Below, piece by piece: positions 1 to 8,300 of a stretch of DNA of 64,000 bases; position 1 is the first letter of the stretch, and each line of letters begins with the position of its first letter. The translations under genes were made by a program, and so were the position numbers. Below the pieces are notes generated by a model. That model did not search any database. It saw only the letters and a list, made by a program, of their open reading frames with translations, and had not been told where the DNA came from. Origin of the DNA: Boudabousia liubingyangii. GTDB lineage: Bacteria > Actinomycetota > Actinomycetes > Actinomycetales > Actinomycetaceae. The stretch lies in the NCBI RefSeq assembly GCF_001907245.1, contig NZ_MQSU01000001.1, forward strand, positions 208,224 to 272,223, written 5' to 3'.

Positions 1-1821
1 ATCTACAATAGGGTCCCGATCCCGGTCCCGGTCATCATCAATTGGGGTTAACGGCTCAATATCATCATCAAGATCTACACCTGGGCAAGGTCCCGGTTCG
101 ATAGGTGGATCAATATCATCATCCTCAGGCCAATCGGGTTCACCATCCCGATCACCATCAAGGACATCCTTAATAACAACCGGCTCACCATCAAAATCTG
201 GGTCAGCAAACAAACGAGTCGAGCCCCGGAAATCCAAAATCGTAAAGAATTCCTTCCCATACTCAGGCGCTAAGCGAGTACCTCGACCAATAATCTGTTT
301 AAACTCCGTCATTGAGCCAATATTGGCTTCGAGCACAATAAGCTTAATAGTTTTAACATCCACTCCGGTAGTTAACAGTTTCGAGGTAGTAACAACCGTG
401 GGATAAGGCTCGTTAACGTCAGCGAAGTTTTCTAACTGATTCTTCCCCTCTTCATCATCACCGGTAATACGCATGACATAACGGTGATCGGCCAGCATCT
501 GTTCCACGTTCTCATTCGCAAGAGCCTGACGCATACGCTCAGCATGCTCAATATCAGAACAGAACACAATAGTTTTTGAATCCTGACCGTACTTACGAAG
601 CCACGATGATACATACTTAGCTACCATCTGAGTACGCTCATCAATTATTAGGTTGCGATCGAAATCCTTAATGTTGTACTCACGGTCTTCAACCAAATGA
701 CCCTCAACATCAGTTTTACCTTCTTCAGGGCGCCACCCCTCAAGATCCACATTCAACCCAGCACGCAAAACCTTATAGGGCGCCAAGAACCCATCAGCAA
801 TACCCTCTTTAAGACTGTAAGTGTAAATGGGGTCCCCGAAATAGGTAATGTTAGAAACCTCCTTGGTTTCCTTAGGCGTAGCAGTCAGACCCAAATGGAT
901 CGCACTTGAGAAATAATCAAGGACAGCACGCCACTGAGAATCATCCTTCGCCGAGCCACGATGACACTCATCAACCACCACTAGATCAAAAAACTCAGGT
1001 TTAAACTGACGGAATGGCTCCATCCCATCCTCACCAGCCAACTGATGATACAGACTTAGATAGACCTCATACGAACTATCAAGCCTGCGGTTACGTACCT
1101 TAGTAAGCCTATTACCCAAGGGCCGGAAATCCCCACTAATAGTCTGATCAAGCAAATAATTACGATCAGCAAGATAAAGCACCCGCTTAACCTTACCCGC
1201 CTCAAGCAAACGCCAAATAATCTGAAAAGCAGTAAAAGTCTTCCCAGTACCCGTAGCCATCACCAACAAAAGCCGACGCCTATCTTGAGCTACAGCCTCC
1301 ACCGTACGATCAATAGCAATACGCTGATAATAACGCGGCTCCTTATCAATAAACTGATCATAATGATACGGCTCGCGAAGTACCTGCTGACTCTCACCAC
1401 TCAGACCACGAGCATCAACATACCGCTGCCACAATTCATCCTCACTAGGAAACTCACCAAGCCCAAACTCTCGTTCAGCCCCCGTAAGAAAATCATGCTC
1501 AATAAAACCCGTACCATTCGAAGAATAAGCAAAAGGCGCATCCAACTTCACCGCATACCCCATAGCCTGCTGCAAACCCGCACTCACACTACGGTTCCCA
1601 CCCTTAGCTTCAACCACCGCAATCGCTTTACCGGTCCCCTTCATACGCAACACATAATCAGCACGCAAATTCCGACCACGCCGCGTCTTACGACCATCAA
1701 CAATAATCTGGCCAGGGGCAAAGGCCTCCATAAACAACTGCTCACGATCCCAACCAGCCGTCTCAACCAAAGCAGGAGTGATGAAACGCTGCTTAACATC
1801 TTCCTCAGTTAAATGTTCCAC
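1..1821 (-). CDS. hsdR: Type I restriction enzyme R subunit (HsdR), partial
   Basis: ATP-dependent translocase and endonuclease subunit of a type I restriction-modification complex. The first 607 codons are present and the frame is open to the window edge, so the C-terminus is missing. Near residues 54-70 an Asp followed by an EAK motif forms a PD-(D/E)xK nuclease core. A Walker A motif ATGTGKT lies near residue 188 and a DECHR helicase box near 282, followed by a second helicase domain. An Asp/Arg-rich acidic linker reaches the edge. The start is GTG at 1821, four bases after GGAGGT; the ATG just upstream is out of frame. Codons are AT-richer (TTT, GAT, CGT) than in the neighbours and CTAG is scarce, which suggests horizontal transfer. 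The hsdM and hsdS partners must lie outside the window, if present. Confidence 0.93.
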   Translation of the reverse strand, partial: MEHLTEEDVKQRFITPALVETAGWDREQLFMEAFAPGQIIVDGRKTRRGRNLRADYVLRMKGTGKAIAVVEAKGGNRSVSAGLQQAMGYAVKLDAPFAYSSNGTGFIEHDFLTGAEREFGLGEFPSEDELWQRYVDARGLSGESQQVLREPYHYDQFIDKEPRYYQRIAIDRTVEAVAQDRRRLLLVMATGTGKTFTAFQIIWRLLEAGKVKRVLYLADRNYLLDQTISGDFRPLGNRLTKVRNRRLDSSYEVYLSLYHQLAGEDGMEPFRQFKPEFFDLVVVDECHRGSAKDDSQWRAVLDYFSSAIHLGLTATPKETKEVSNITYFGDPIYTYSLKEGIADGFLAPYKVLRAGLNVDLEGWRPEEGKTDVEGHLVEDREYNIKDFDRNLIIDERTQMVAKYVSSWLRKYGQDSKTIVFCSDIEHAERMRQALANENVEQMLADHRYVMRITGDDEEGKNQLENFADVNEPYPTVVTTSKLLTTGVDVKTIKLIVLEANIGSMTEFKQIIGRGTRLAPEYGKEFFTILDFRGSTRLFADPDFDGEPVVIKDVLDGDRDGEPDWPEDDDIDPPIEPGPCPGVDLDDDIEPLTPIDDDRDRDRDPIVD

Positions 1822-2233
1822 CCATACCTCCCAAGACACCCACGCTCTCTACCAGTCTCAAAACAAAAACCACGCGGGGAACAAACTGTGATCCATCACC
1901 ATTTTAGAGACAAAACCCCCAACCCAACACCCGAAACACCAACCAATTTACAAAGCTAAAATCACGAAAAACTGCACCTACATTATTCCTGTATTGGTTG
2001 AACATCATGGTATGTCTGAAATACAGAGAATTAGTTTTCAAGGGAATAATCAGATAGGAGGGTTGCCTCCGACTAGGAGGTATCGCCTAAACCCCTCAAA
2101 CTCACACTGATGAAGCTTTAGAAACTCCGAAACGACACAAAATCAACACTCGAAAAGCATAGGGCTCCGAGTATCCGGCATTACTAGCCCATATTTTCAA
2201 ACAGTGGCAACTCTTATGAGTAAAGCATGAAAG
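1822..2233. other. 412-base non-coding gap
   Basis: No convincing gene is seen. The stretch is AT-rich and holds the ribosome binding site of hsdR at its left end. A short imperfect inverted repeat, GCCTCC and GGAGGT, lies around 2065-2082. No tRNA-like fold or transposase remnant was recognised. It may be a junction between the probably acquired restriction gene and the chromosomal backbone. Confidence 0.4.
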
Positions 2234-2782
2234 CTATTTCTTGGGGCCAAAAATAATAGGCCCAACATCTTTGATTTTTTCCACGAAAGAAAAATACTTA
2301 TCAAGCAGCACCACGCCACCTGATTGGATTTTCACGCCCACCACTAGGGCCTCATCGGACTGTGATTCGACCGTAAAATTCGGACCAAAATATCGAAGCC
2401 AAGTGACCGTAATATCGCTCTTGTTAATCACCTTATCCGTCTGGAAACAGTACAGGTCCGGAATATCAAACTGACTCTTGGAATACGTATCGACGCAAAC
2501 CTGCCCCACACTCTGATACACGTCAACACTGTTCATCTCCTGTGCCCCACCACGATAAGAGGCCACCAACTGGCCAGGCGGAACCACATGGACCGCAGTG
2601 TTAGCTGGCTTGATCCTAATTCCAAAGGCCAAACTCACTACCAACACCAACAGGCTAATCCCAATCAAAACCTTAAGCCAAGGTTGCGCCTTAGCAGCCG
2701 GCCTTAGCTGGGAGCCTTCAGGTGTTTGGGGACCTACAGCGTCAGGCTGGATAGCCTGCTCTTCACTGTTCCCCTGACTCAT
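2234..2782 (-). CDS. Hypothetical single-pass membrane protein
   Basis: 182 residues. The N-terminal 35 residues are polar and rich in Gln, Glu and Pro. One membrane helix follows at about residues 36-58 (starting WLKVLIGISLLVLVV), then an extracellular domain of roughly 120 residues. A type II orientation is likely. The outer domain contains two cysteines (in QVCVD and DLYCFQ), which could form a disulphide. No family was recognised. It starts 2 bases after the stop of the upstream thiol transferase gene on the same strand, so the two are probably cotranscribed. The function is unknown. Confidence 0.7.
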   Translation of the reverse strand: MSQGNSEEQAIQPDAVGPQTPEGSQLRPAAKAQPWLKVLIGISLLVLVVSLAFGIRIKPANTAVHVVPPGQLVASYRGGAQEMNSVDVYQSVGQVCVDTYSKSQFDIPDLYCFQTDKVINKSDITVTWLRYFGPNFTVESQSDEALVVGVKIQSGGVVLLDKYFSFVEKIKDVGPIIFGPKK

Positions 2783-2784
2783 GA

Positions 2785-3744
2785 CTAGAGGTGTAGGGCG
2801 CTGCGTTCTTCGGCGCTTAGCCAGACGGGGTTGTCTAGTAGGCGTTTGAAGTAGCCGTCTAGGTGGGGCCAGTCGGCGAAGGCAGAGCCTGATTCGCGGA
2901 CCGCTAGGGAGCCGGCGCGGGCCGCGTCCTCACTGTTCAGGCCCTTTTCTAGGGCGCTATCGCGGGCGGCCTTAAAGATCTGCTTCGCGCGGGAAGCGGC
3001 CAAGGAAACTAGGATCGCGAAGACTCGGACGTCACTGCCTCGGACTTGGGAGTCAATCATCCAGCCGTTAGCGACCAGGCGGCCCTCCAGCTGGTTCAGG
3101 GCAGTCACGACCTTCGTCTGGGCGGCAGTGATCTCTTCCTGGTCATCAGAGTGCAGCATGGTGCCGTTCGGGTGGTACAGGTTCTCATCAACCCACTCAT
3201 CGAACTTATCGATCTCTGCCCGCACTTCCGGATCCTGCGGGTACAAGTCCGGGGCGTCCGCCGCATGCAATTCCTTCCAAGCATTCGCCAGATCCTCAAG
3301 AATATCCCCAGACTGGCGGGAGACGATCTGCCCACGGAAGTGGCCCTGCTGGTCCACGATCACGGGAACGGAAGTGGATTCGCCGGGTTCCCAACCGGGT
3401 TGGCGGCGGTACAGTTCGCGGGTAGTGCGGACTCGTAGGTCCTGGTCAAAAGCCTGGTCGTGGGTTTCGAAGCAGAAACCATCATCACTGCCCTTGTAAG
3501 CTCGGGAAAGTTCTAGGGCCTCGGTTAGACCCAGTAGTCGGCGGGCGATTTCTGCACGCCGGCACCACGGGCAACCCACGTAGGTGACCAGGCGGTAACG
3601 GCCCGCCTGTACGGGGAGGGTGGGTTCGGCACCCTCGTGCGCGGCAAGGAAAATATCGTCGTGCTGGCCACCTTCAGCTTGGGGTTCACCGGTCTGCGGG
3701 GTGGTTTCAGAACTAGGGGCGAAACGTAGATGCGGGACGGGCAT
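2785..3744 (-). CDS. Glutathionyl-hydroquinone reductase-type thiol transferase (GST xi class)
   Basis: 319 residues, thioredoxin-fold N-terminus with a GST C-terminal helical domain. The active-site motif is CPWC in YVGCPWCRRAE, near residue 60; in the GS-hydroquinone reductase family (YqjG, ECM4) the first Cys of CPW attacks the thiol adduct. The C-terminal part carries the family-typical segment FDEWVDENLYHPNG. Actinobacteria usually lack glutathione, so mycothiol may be the real thiol partner; that is inference. A TTG twelve bases upstream would extend the frame, but the ATG at 3744 follows GGAGG with a suitable gap and was chosen. It forms an operon with the downstream membrane protein. 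Confidence 0.85.
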   Translation of the reverse strand: MPVPHLRFAPSSETTPQTGEPQAEGGQHDDIFLAAHEGAEPTLPVQAGRYRLVTYVGCPWCRRAEIARRLLGLTEALELSRAYKGSDDGFCFETHDQAFDQDLRVRTTRELYRRQPGWEPGESTSVPVIVDQQGHFRGQIVSRQSGDILEDLANAWKELHAADAPDLYPQDPEVRAEIDKFDEWVDENLYHPNGTMLHSDDQEEITAAQTKVVTALNQLEGRLVANGWMIDSQVRGSDVRVFAILVSLAASRAKQIFKAARDSALEKGLNSEDAARAGSLAVRESGSAFADWPHLDGYFKRLLDNPVWLSAEERSALHL

Positions 3745-3810
3745 AGGAACCTCCAAGGCCAGAAAAGGGGACGGACTGTGACTTGGGCCTAATTCTACTT
3801 TAGTTGGGGC

Positions 3811-3846
3811 AAAAAACGAAAGCCGGCCACCCCGAAGGATGACCGG
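3811..3846 (-). terminator. Intrinsic terminator with UUCG tetraloop
   Basis: On the minus strand a 10-bp stem (arms 3837-3846 and 3823-3832, two G-U pairs) closes a TTCG tetraloop and is followed within a few bases by a run of six T. It sits just after the stop of the CPBP protease gene and ends that transcript before the thiol transferase operon. Confidence 0.85.
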
Positions 3847-3855
3847 CCAGAAGTT

Positions 3856-4707
3856 TCAGCGCTGGAAGCGGCTAACCACCACAATCCAGGCCACCGTGCC
3901 CATCACGATCTGCAGGGCCAGGTCGGCCTGCTGTAGTAGGTGCAGGTAGCTGTCACCGCCGGGTACGGACGGCATGACCACCACTAGGAAGTCCCACCAC
4001 CAGTGCACCAAAATCACCGGCCATAGGCGGCGGCACAGGATCACGATCGGCGCGAAGGCCAGGCCGAATAGTAGGGTGCGCCAAAGCTGCGTGAAGATCG
4101 CGCCGGTAGCCATGCCGCCCAAGAAGTTCACGGCGTGCAGTAGAGAGAACAGGACGGCGCTCAGGAGCATCGCGGGGATGACACCTAGGGCGCGGGCGGT
4201 GCCGGAAAGCAGGACGCCACGGAAGATCGCTTCCTCGGCAAAACCAACTAGGGCCGTGAAAGCAAAGGCGATCACCATCGGCGCGGCCAGGGCCGAATCA
4301 GCCGTAGCCTGCGCGGCCACGTAACCCAGGAATAGGACCTCAAGGGCGATCCAGGGGGCCACCCAGATGAGGGCGGCGGAACCCGCCTGGGTGGGGGCGT
4401 TAAGATCGGCAACTACCGGAGTCTTGAAGCCCACCATTTTCAGGGCGATGGCCGCATAGAGGGCCAGGATCGTCATGAGGGGGAGGAAGTTGAACAGGAA
4501 GTTCGGGTCGTTAAAGTTCGTGTTAAAGACCAGCTGGGCGGTCACTAGGCTCAGGGCCATGAGGGCAATGTAACCCAGGGTCCAGGCCAGGGGCGGGAAC
4601 CAGGAGGTCGGGGCGGTGGCGCCTAGGTGGTGGCCGGGGGTGCTGCCGTATTGGGTGCCGTATTGGGTGCCGGCCGAGTTAGGCTTGGGGAGTTTGGGGG
4701 CGTTCAA
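3856..4707 (-). CDS. CPBP family intramembrane metalloprotease
   Basis: 283 residues with about eight hydrophobic segments. The CPBP/Abi (CAAX-protease-like) motifs are present in order: EEAIFRG (EExxxR), then a His in SLLHAVNFLGG, then HWWWDF. These Glu and His residues form the metal site in the family. Roles of bacterial members include bacteriocin immunity and processing of membrane proteins; the substrate here is unknown. The N-terminus is a polar stretch with a duplicated TQYG unit. The start is TTG at 4707, about 8 bases after an AAAGG; no ATG or GTG precedes the first helix. A tandem-repeat array lies directly upstream. Confidence 0.85.
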   Translation of the reverse strand: MNAPKLPKPNSAGTQYGTQYGSTPGHHLGATAPTSWFPPLAWTLGYIALMALSLVTAQLVFNTNFNDPNFLFNFLPLMTILALYAAIALKMVGFKTPVVADLNAPTQAGSAALIWVAPWIALEVLFLGYVAAQATADSALAAPMVIAFAFTALVGFAEEAIFRGVLLSGTARALGVIPAMLLSAVLFSLLHAVNFLGGMATGAIFTQLWRTLLFGLAFAPIVILCRRLWPVILVHWWWDFLVVVMPSVPGGDSYLHLLQQADLALQIVMGTVAWIVVVSRFQR

Positions 4708-4720
4708 TAAAGAAACCTTT

Positions 4721-4807
4721 CGTTCAGGAAGACTTGCGCGTTCCAGAAGGAGTGCGTTCCTTCAAGGACTGCGTGTCTTCAAGGACTGCGTACCTAAAAG
4801 GAGCGCG
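4721..4807. repeat. Five degenerate 17-18 bp tandem repeats upstream of the CPBP gene
   Basis: Five head-to-tail units end in GCG or CGCG: 4721-4738, 4739-4756, 4757-4773, 4774-4790 and 4791-4807. The third and fourth share TTCAAGGACTGCG exactly; the outer ones are diverged. The array occupies the leader or promoter region of the CPBP protease gene. The repeats are contiguous without spacers, so this is not a CRISPR. Tandem binding sites for a regulator or a variable-number repeat are both possible. Confidence 0.75.
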
Positions 4808-4936
4808 CGTTAAAACTTTGTCTTAAAAGCTGTGTGTCTGAATCAGAAAGTATTCTGACATAGGTAGACCGAACTTTTAGGTTTTTTCTTGTGAACTCTA
4901 TCTATGTAAACGTTTGCAATGACGAAGGTAACAGCC

Positions 4937-5269
4937 TTAGTTACCCAGCCAGCGGATGTAGTCCATCATGCTGAAGAAGTCATCCGTCTCCAGCTGACGG
5001 CTAATCACGTACTCATGCGCGTAAGGACCCTCGGCCACGCGAAAACGGGTGGTCTGCATGATCTGGTCAAAGAGGTTGCGAGAGACCTTAAACGCGGAAC
5101 GGGGGATTTCAGTCCAGTCGGATTCTTCCTCGGCCCGGACGAAGATCGTCTCATCGGGCATGATGGAGAAACGGAACTGACGCAGGTTTGCGGCGTCAAC
5201 GGAAGTGTCTTCAGCTTCGAAACCGTTGGCAATGAACCCGCCAATGCGGCCTTCTTTATATCCAGTCAT
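4937..5269 (-). CDS. Hypothetical protein
   Basis: 110 residues, soluble and mildly acidic, with no signal peptide, membrane helix or recognised motif. The C-terminal half is rich in aromatic residues (for example DDFFSMMDYIRWLG). The frame is open further upstream to 5374, but that extension is Ser/Thr/Lys-rich and looks non-coding, so the ATG at 5269 was preferred even though no strong ribosome binding site precedes it. It is transcribed away from the DUF4235 gene and towards the repeat array. The function is unknown. Confidence 0.6.
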   Translation of the reverse strand: MTGYKEGRIGGFIANGFEAEDTSVDAANLRQFRFSIMPDETIFVRAEEESDWTEIPRSAFKVSRNLFDQIMQTTRFRVAEGPYAHEYVISRQLETDDFFSMMDYIRWLGN

Positions 5270-5451
5270 GCCATTTAAGATAACCCACAAGTCACTGTGT
5301 GCGCTACCACAGTTGCTGTTTTTGGTTGACGAGGTTGTTTTCCACACCCGAGCTTTTCCCCCGACCGAAAACATGAGCCGAAAGACACAGTTCCCGCCTA
5401 CACGCTAAACTAGTGCCTAACTGTTAAAACTCGAGTTTCAAGGAGTCTTTC

Positions 5452-5715
5452 ATGGACATCGCATGGAAAGTCACCAACGCTATCACCCTAGGTGTTGCCG
5501 CCTTGGCCGCCAACGTGGCCGTAAAGAAGATCTGGCAGGCCGCCACCGGTAACACTCCCCCGGCTCCGGGTGACGAGGAAGCCACCGCCCGTCTAGGTGA
5601 AGTCCTAGCTTTCGGCGCGATTTCCGGCCTTGCTATGGCTGCTGCTCGCCGTGGTGCAGTACGTACCGCTAACCGCTGGTACGGCGGTAAGAAGTTCAAC
5701 TACCTAGAGGTCTGA
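5452..5715 (+). CDS. DUF4235 family membrane protein
   Basis: 87 residues with two hydrophobic segments, about residues 7-25 and 50-65. The pattern AWKVTNAITLGVAALAAN, a central WQAATG with a Pro/Asp/Glu-rich loop, and a C-terminal RxGAVRTANRWYGG match the actinobacterial DUF4235 family, whose function is not known. AAGGAG lies 7 bases before the ATG. The stop lies directly in front of the Fe-S oxidoreductase coding frame, which suggests one transcript and possibly translational coupling. Confidence 0.85.
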   Translation: MDIAWKVTNAITLGVAALAANVAVKKIWQAATGNTPPAPGDEEATARLGEVLAFGAISGLAMAAARRGAVRTANRWYGGKKFNYLEV

Positions 5716-5717
5716 GC

Positions 5718-5804
5718 ATCTCTGCGCCTGCCGCTGTCGCCCTGTTCTTTGCCCTTGCGGGCACGCTAGTTGGGGCGATCAGCTTCGTTGCCGGCTGCCG
5801 CGTC
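5718..5804 (+). other. Probable N-terminal extension of the Fe-S oxidoreductase without a standard start codon
   Basis: In frame with the ATG at 5805, these codons encode a hydrophobic helix beginning SAPAAVALFFALAGTL, as expected for the first membrane segment of this protein family. The frame is closed by TAA at 5688, and between there and 5805 there is no ATG, GTG or TTG. AGAGGT at 5706-5711 is placed 6 bases before ATC at 5718, and a CTG at 5712 overlaps the DUF4235 stop. Initiation at ATC or CTG, a -1 slip from the DUF4235 gene, or a sequence error could explain it. Confidence 0.55.
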
Positions 5805-8168
5805 ATGTACCGGCAGTTCAGTTACGGCCAGAGCGCACCTGAGCGTCTAAAACCAGTAGGCTCACGCCTCTGGGTGACCATCGCACAAACCCTCACGCAC
5901 CGTTCCTTCAAAGGACGCCCCGGGATTCGTGCTGCGCACTGGCTGGTGATGATCTCATTCCCGGTCCTCTTCTTCACCCTGCTGACCGGGTATGGACAGA
6001 TCGTCAACCCCGGGTACCATCTACCCCTACTGGGTCACTTCCCACCCTACGAATGGCTAGTCGAATTCTTCGCCTGGGGTGGCCTACTTGGGATCCTACT
6101 GCTCTTCTGGGTTCGCCTACGCAATGGCGGGATCCTACCCTGGCGGAAAGCCGAGGTCGCCGAACTAGGTAACCGCACCGGCGACGCCACCGACCTGCCC
6201 AAGCGTTTCTTCGGATCGACCCGCTGGTGGGCGATCTTCGTTGAGGCAGTCATCCTGGTGATCGTCATCTGCGTGCTTTTGCTGCGCGGGCTGGAATACG
6301 CCTACCAGTACCAGCTGGCCGTTAGCAGTCCCGAGAGTGCCCCCACCTACCTACACTTCCCGCTGACCGCCTGGTACGGGCAGTTCTTCACCGGGCTGAG
6401 CGTTAAGGCCCTGACCTACAGCATTATGGGTGTGGCCGTGGTGAAGATTTTGATCTCTGCCGGGTGGCTGACCGTCGTGGGTCTGCAAACCCGCATGGGC
6501 ATTGCCTGGCACCGCTTCCTGGCCTTCATTAACATTTATGCTCGCCGCGACCCCAAGGGCGGGAAAGCCCTGGGCGCACTAGAGCCCATCAAGGTCAACG
6601 GGCAAGACCTAACCCTAGATTCCCTTGAGGACCTGCCTGAGGATGCCTCCCTAGGTGTCCGCACCATCACCGACTTTACGTGGAAGGGTCTACTGGACTT
6701 CTCCACCTGCACCGAGTGCGGTCGCTGCCAGGAACTCTGCCCCGCCTGGGCTACTGGCAAGCCCCTATCCCCCAAGCTGTTCACCATTGCCCTGCGCGAC
6801 CACCAGGTTTCCGCTGCGGCCTTCATGGAAGCCGCTGCCGCCCTGGAAGAACCCGAAGCTTCCCTGCTAGAAGCCGATGAGGTCGATGGGGCTCCCCTGT
6901 TGCCGCTAGAGCTGGCCCTCAAGAATGAGGCCGTGAGCCAGGAAGCCGGCACGGAGATCGGAGCGAGCGCTGAAGCTGGGACTGAGGCCGGAGCAGACAC
7001 GGCCGAAACCCAGCCCGCCGCCTTCGAACTACCCGCTAACCTGCCCTTCCAGCCGCACACCGGTGACGTCCTCGGTGCGCTAATGGCAGCCGGGGCCGCG
7101 CCCTCGGAAGAAGGCGTAGCCCTACAGCACGCCCCACTAGTCCCCGAAGTCATCACCCCCGAAGCCCTGTGGGCCTGCACCACCTGTGGCGCCTGCGTGG
7201 AACAGTGCCCGGTCGACATTGAGCACGTGGACCACATTGTGGACCTGCGTCGCCACCAGGTACTCATGGAATCGGCCTTCCCGAAGGAACTGGCCGGGGT
7301 CTTCCGCAAGCTGGAAAAGAAACAAAACCCCTACGGTCAGGCACCCCGCAAACGCCTCGAATGGGCCAAACCGCTCGATTTCGAAGTGCCCGTCATTGGG
7401 GAAGACATGGAAGACGCCAGCGAACTGGACTACCTATTCTGGGTGGGCTGTGCCGGCGCCTACGATGACCAGGCCCAGAAGACCTCCCGCGCGGTCGCGA
7501 CCCTACTGCACCTGGCGGACGTCAAGTTCGGGGTCCTAGGTTCGGGTGAAACCTGCACCGGTGATCCGGCCCGTCGCGCCGGCAATGAAATCCTGTTCCA
7601 GACCCTGGCCGCGGGTGCGGTTGAGACCCTCAATGAGGTCAAGGCCCAGAAGATCGTGGTGACTTGTGCGCACTGCTTCAACACCATCGCGAAGGAATTC
7701 CCGCAGTTGGGCGGTCACTATCAGGTACTGCACCATACTCAGTTGCTCAACCAGCTAGTGCGTGAAGGCCGACTAAAGCCCGTCCCGCCCAAGCCCGGCG
7801 AGCAGGACCCGCAGGCGATTACCTACCATGACCCGTGCTACCTGGGTCGACACAATCAGGTTTACGCTCCCCCACGTGAACTACTGGGTGCCACTGGCCT
7901 AGAACTACGCGAAATGCCCCGCAATCACGACCGAGCCATGTGCTGTGGCGGTGGCGGTGCCCGCGTGTGGATGGAAGAGCACGAGGGCGTTCAGATCGCC
8001 ACCGCGCGCGTCACCGAAGCCCAAGAAACCGGTGCGCAAGTCGTGGCCACGGCCTGCCCGTTCTGTACCCAAATGCTGGGCTCGGCCCCCATGGGTCCAG
8101 ACGCGCAACGCCCCGAAGTCAAAGACGTGTCGCTACTAATGCTCGAAGCCGTCGAGCGCGGCCAATAA
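5805..8168 (+). CDS. Membrane Fe-S oxidoreductase (NarI-like N-terminus, two 4Fe-4S clusters, CCG domains)
   Basis: 787 residues from the first ATG; the true start is probably about 29 codons earlier. The N-terminal part (to about residue 240) has four or five membrane helices resembling a NarI-type haem b domain. Then come two [4Fe-4S] motifs, CTECGRCQELCP near 303 and CTTCGACVEQCP near 458, separated by an Ala/Glu-rich linker of about 140 residues. The C-terminal half has cysteine-rich (CCG) domains: CTGDPARR, CAHCF, CYLGRHN, MCCGGGG and CPFC. Related proteins pass electrons between quinones and soluble dehydrogenases. The electron donor is not evident. The linker is long and low in complexity. 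Confidence 0.85.
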   Translation: MYRQFSYGQSAPERLKPVGSRLWVTIAQTLTHRSFKGRPGIRAAHWLVMISFPVLFFTLLTGYGQIVNPGYHLPLLGHFPPYEWLVEFFAWGGLLGILLLFWVRLRNGGILPWRKAEVAELGNRTGDATDLPKRFFGSTRWWAIFVEAVILVIVICVLLLRGLEYAYQYQLAVSSPESAPTYLHFPLTAWYGQFFTGLSVKALTYSIMGVAVVKILISAGWLTVVGLQTRMGIAWHRFLAFINIYARRDPKGGKALGALEPIKVNGQDLTLDSLEDLPEDASLGVRTITDFTWKGLLDFSTCTECGRCQELCPAWATGKPLSPKLFTIALRDHQVSAAAFMEAAAALEEPEASLLEADEVDGAPLLPLELALKNEAVSQEAGTEIGASAEAGTEAGADTAETQPAAFELPANLPFQPHTGDVLGALMAAGAAPSEEGVALQHAPLVPEVITPEALWACTTCGACVEQCPVDIEHVDHIVDLRRHQVLMESAFPKELAGVFRKLEKKQNPYGQAPRKRLEWAKPLDFEVPVIGEDMEDASELDYLFWVGCAGAYDDQAQKTSRAVATLLHLADVKFGVLGSGETCTGDPARRAGNEILFQTLAAGAVETLNEVKAQKIVVTCAHCFNTIAKEFPQLGGHYQVLHHTQLLNQLVREGRLKPVPPKPGEQDPQAITYHDPCYLGRHNQVYAPPRELLGATGLELREMPRNHDRAMCCGGGGARVWMEEHEGVQIATARVTEAQETGAQVVATACPFCTQMLGSAPMGPDAQRPEVKDVSLLMLEAVERGQ

Positions 8169-8205
8169 TACTTACCGGGAAACGGCATAATCTCGAAAAC
8201 TGCAG

Positions 8206-8240
8206 CAAAAAGGCCGCGCGGCAAAATGCCAACGCGGCCT
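8206..8240 (-). terminator. Intrinsic terminator
   Basis: Arms AGGCCGCG (8211-8218) and CGCGGCCT (8233-8240) form a perfect 8-bp stem. Read on the minus strand it is followed by five T. It ends the minus-strand transcript of the 420-residue gene and dcd, facing the end of the Fe-S oxidoreductase gene. Confidence 0.75.
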
Positions 8241-8300
8241 CAAGCACTAACAGCGGCCAGAAAGTCACCTAGCCAATAAGCGAGCTAACCAGAAAACCAG

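Noticed and set aside
1285-1812. A 175-codon plus-strand frame at the hsdR start
   Set aside because: Its Thr/Leu/Arg/Ile-rich product mirrors the hsdR codons on the other strand, where nuclease and helicase motifs are visible.
4721-4807. Repeat array considered as a CRISPR
   Set aside because: The units are contiguous, degenerate and only 17-18 bp, with no spacers and no cas genes nearby.
6536-7309. A 257-codon open frame on the minus strand inside the Fe-S oxidoreductase gene
   Set aside because: It is antisense to a gene with intact cluster motifs, and its product is low-complexity Ser/Arg/Ala-rich sequence typical of a GC-rich shadow frame.
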